Shown here piece by piece: positions 6,455 to 7,292 of a stretch of DNA of 7,292 nt. The stretch lies in the NCBI GenBank assembly GCA_018711785.1, contig DVHW01000198.1, positions 1 to 7,292 on the forward strand, written 5' to 3'. The translations under genes and the position numbers were made by a program. The notes beneath the pieces were generated by a model. It was not told where the DNA came from and made no database searches. It was given only the letters and a program-made list of their open reading frames with translations. The stretch comes from Candidatus Galloscillospira excrementavium. GTDB lineage: Bacteria > Bacillota > Clostridia > Oscillospirales > Oscillospiraceae. Positions within the stretch are counted from its first letter, which is position 1; every line of letters starts with the position of its first letter.

Positions 6455-6482
6455 AGATAGCAGGCCCTCCCTGGTTTGTCAA
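6454..6482 (-). promoter_or_regulatory. Sigma-A-type promoter of the tetR-pump-SLH operon
   Basis: On the minus strand a perfect -35 box TTGACA (6482-6477) is followed by a 17-bp spacer and TATCTT (6459-6454), four of six matches to TATAAT. The spacing is ideal. The predicted start near 6447 falls inside the operator. An AT-rich block with two copies of TTCATATT nine bases apart (6501-6517) lies further upstream and might assist polymerase or bind another factor. Confidence 0.8.
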
Positions 6483-6600
6483 CAGAAGGTCGCAAAGGTT
6501 TTCATATTATTCATATTTTTCGGCCCCTTCTTGGGAAAAATCTTCCGGCAGACAGGGTACGTCCTTTGGCGAAAAGAGATAGGATTTTTTTGAATTTCAG
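6483..6600. other. AT-rich divergent intergenic region
   Basis: This stretch between the two divergent promoters is clearly poorer in GC than its neighbours and holds no convincing gene. It contains the direct repeat TTCATATT (6501-6508 and 6510-6517) and several A/T tracts, including a T7 run near 6585-6591. I see no tRNA, riboswitch or convincing terminator hairpin in it. Confidence 0.5.
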
Positions 6601-6630
6601 GTATAACCATCCTTCTCTCGGTCCAAAATA
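6601..6630 (+). promoter_or_regulatory. Candidate sigma-F (forespore) promoter of the SpoIIQ-like gene
   Basis: GTATA (6601-6605), a 15-bp spacer, then GTCCAAAATA (6621-6630). The known Bacillus sigma-F consensus is about GYATA-N15-GGnnAnAHTR; only the second G of the -10 element differs. spoIIQ is a classical sigma-F gene, so site and gene identity support each other. One oddity: transcription would begin around 6635-6637, placing the ribosome binding site GGAGG (6636-6640) almost at the 5' end of the mRNA, so the true start may be slightly upstream. Confidence 0.6.
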
Positions 6631-6647
6631 GGCTCGGAGGTGTTCCC

Positions 6648-7292
6648 ATGAAGAAAAAACCGATTTTGGAACGCATCGGCGACTTTATGGCGGGAAAGGG
6701 CTTCTACATAGTCCTGTTCCTGTGCGTCGCCGCAATAGGAATCTCGGGCTATTATCTCTTCTCTTCCATGAACGGGGACGACGGCCGGACGGTGTCCGGC
6801 CCCGCCCAGGTGACGGTGTCGCCCACGCCCACCGTCACCGTGCCGGCGGTGCGGCCCACTGTGGCCCCCACTGTCCAGCCGACACCCACCCCAGAGCCCA
6901 CCCCGGAACCCACGCCGGCGCCCACGCCCACGCCGACCGCGGCCCCCACCGCCTTCACCTGGCCGGTGCGGGGGGAGGTGCTCAGCGGCTTCTCTCTGGA
7001 GGTGCTGGCCTATGACCAGACCATGGGGGACTGGCGGGTCCACTCGGCGCTGGACATCGCCGCCGACCTGGGCACCCAGGTCCGGGCCATGGCCCGGGGC
7101 ACGGTGACCGAGGTGTATGACGATGACCTGATGGGCACCACCGTGGTCATCGACCACGGAGAGGGCCTGACCAGCATCTACTCCAACCTGGCCGCCACCC
7201 CCACCGTACAGGCGGGGGACACAGTGGGTATGGGCGACGTCATCGGCTCGGTGGGGAATACCGCCATCGCCGAGAGCGCCAGGTCCAGCCAT
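6648..7292 (+). CDS. spoIIQ: SpoIIQ-like membrane-anchored M23/LytM-domain protein (partial, 3' end cut)
   Basis: The first 215 codons are present and the frame is open to the window edge. Layout: short basic cytoplasmic N-terminus (MKKKPILERIGDFMAGKG), one membrane helix at about 19-38 (FYIVLFLCVAAIGISGYYLF), a Pro/Thr-rich extracellular linker to about 102, then an M23/LytM fold from about 104 (FTWPVRGEVLSGFS). Zinc-site residues visible are His132 and Asp136 (HSALD, the HxxxD motif). The last codon in the window, His215 in ARSSH, should be the first His of the HxH motif. The usual Y-x-H-L segment reads YSNL (178-181), so one catalytic-site His of M23 peptidases is Asn180 here. SpoIIQ spans the forespore membrane and meets SpoIIIAH across the intermembrane space during engulfment. 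ATG at 6648 has GGAGG 7 nt upstream. Single N-terminal helix, spacing, degenerate site and the sigma-F-like promoter favour SpoIIQ; a vegetative M23 endopeptidase remains possible. Confidence 0.8.
   Translation, partial: MKKKPILERIGDFMAGKGFYIVLFLCVAAIGISGYYLFSSMNGDDGRTVSGPAQVTVSPTPTVTVPAVRPTVAPTVQPTPTPEPTPEPTPAPTPTPTAAPTAFTWPVRGEVLSGFSLEVLAYDQTMGDWRVHSALDIAADLGTQVRAMARGTVTEVYDDDLMGTTVVIDHGEGLTSIYSNLAATPTVQAGDTVGMGDVIGSVGNTAIAESARSSH
6876..6950 (+). repeat. Pro/Thr low-complexity linker coding repeat
   Basis: Codons 77-101 of the SpoIIQ-like protein encode alternating Pro and Thr with a few Glu/Ala (PTPEPTPEPTPAPTPTPT). The DNA is a run of imperfect CCCACN units. It serves as an extended spacer between membrane and M23 domain, and such tracts commonly vary in length between strains. 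Confidence 0.75.

Noticed and set aside
6479..6676. Small 65-codon minus-strand frame in the divergent intergenic region
   Set aside because: It starts inside the SpoIIQ-like coding region, has no convincing ribosome binding site, ends across the pump operon -35 box, and resembles no known small protein.
6819..6950. CCCACN-rich run as a CRISPR-like or phase-variable repeat
   Set aside because: The units are short, imperfect and in frame, and simply encode a Pro/Thr linker. There are no spacers of uniform length and no homopolymer tract prone to slippage.
6597..7292. Minus-strand open frame opposite the SpoIIQ-like gene
   Set aside because: Gly/Arg/His-rich shadow. It would overlap the sigma-F-like promoter and the real gene, which has a membrane helix, a Pro/Thr linker and an M23 fold.

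Overview
The window looks like chromosomal DNA of a GC-rich, spore-forming, monoderm Clostridia bacterium, most likely of the Oscillospiraceae/Flavonifractor type. The reasons are the GC-rich codon use, good AGGAG-type ribosome binding sites, an SLH-domain surface protein, a MacAB/YknXYZ-like export system of the kind found in Firmicutes, and a gene that reads as the sporulation protein SpoIIQ with a plausible sigma-F promoter. Taxonomy is inferred from gene content and style only.

Left edge (1-247): the last 21 codons of a plus-strand gene of unknown identity end at 68. A convergent intergenic gap follows and runs to the end of the minus-strand operon. A stem-loop with a U-rich tail, readable as an intrinsic terminator on the minus strand, overlaps the end of the plus-strand gene. 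Two further inverted repeats lie in the gap. The first part of the gap is visibly less GC-rich than the operon.

Centre (248-6482): one minus-strand operon, transcribed right to left: TetR-family repressor, membrane-fusion/HlyD-type adaptor with two lipoyl-type modules, ABC ATPase, MacB/FtsX-type permease, secreted SLH-domain protein. The genes are tightly packed: a 16-bp gap, an ATGA overlap, a GTGA overlap, then a 62-bp gap with a GC-rich stem-loop. The promoter is clear (TTGACA, 17-bp spacer, TATCTT). A perfect 9-3-9 palindrome covers the end of the -10 box and the expected transcription start, which is the expected layout for autorepression by the TetR protein encoded first. The simplest reading is a ligand-inducible export pump (adaptor + ATPase + permease) with a cell-wall-associated SLH partner made from the same transcript.

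Right edge (6483-7292): an AT-rich divergent intergenic region of 165 bp, then the first 215 codons of a plus-strand, membrane-anchored M23/LytM-domain protein, best read as SpoIIQ. It is cut by the window edge at what should be the first His of its HxH zinc motif. A GTATA-N15-GTCCAAAATA sequence just upstream matches the forespore sigma-F consensus at all but one specified position.

The most notable items are the operator/promoter architecture, the sigma-F promoter together with the SpoIIQ-like gene, the double-module adaptor, and the SLH gene within an efflux operon. All are variations on known families. I see no clear evidence of a wholly new system.
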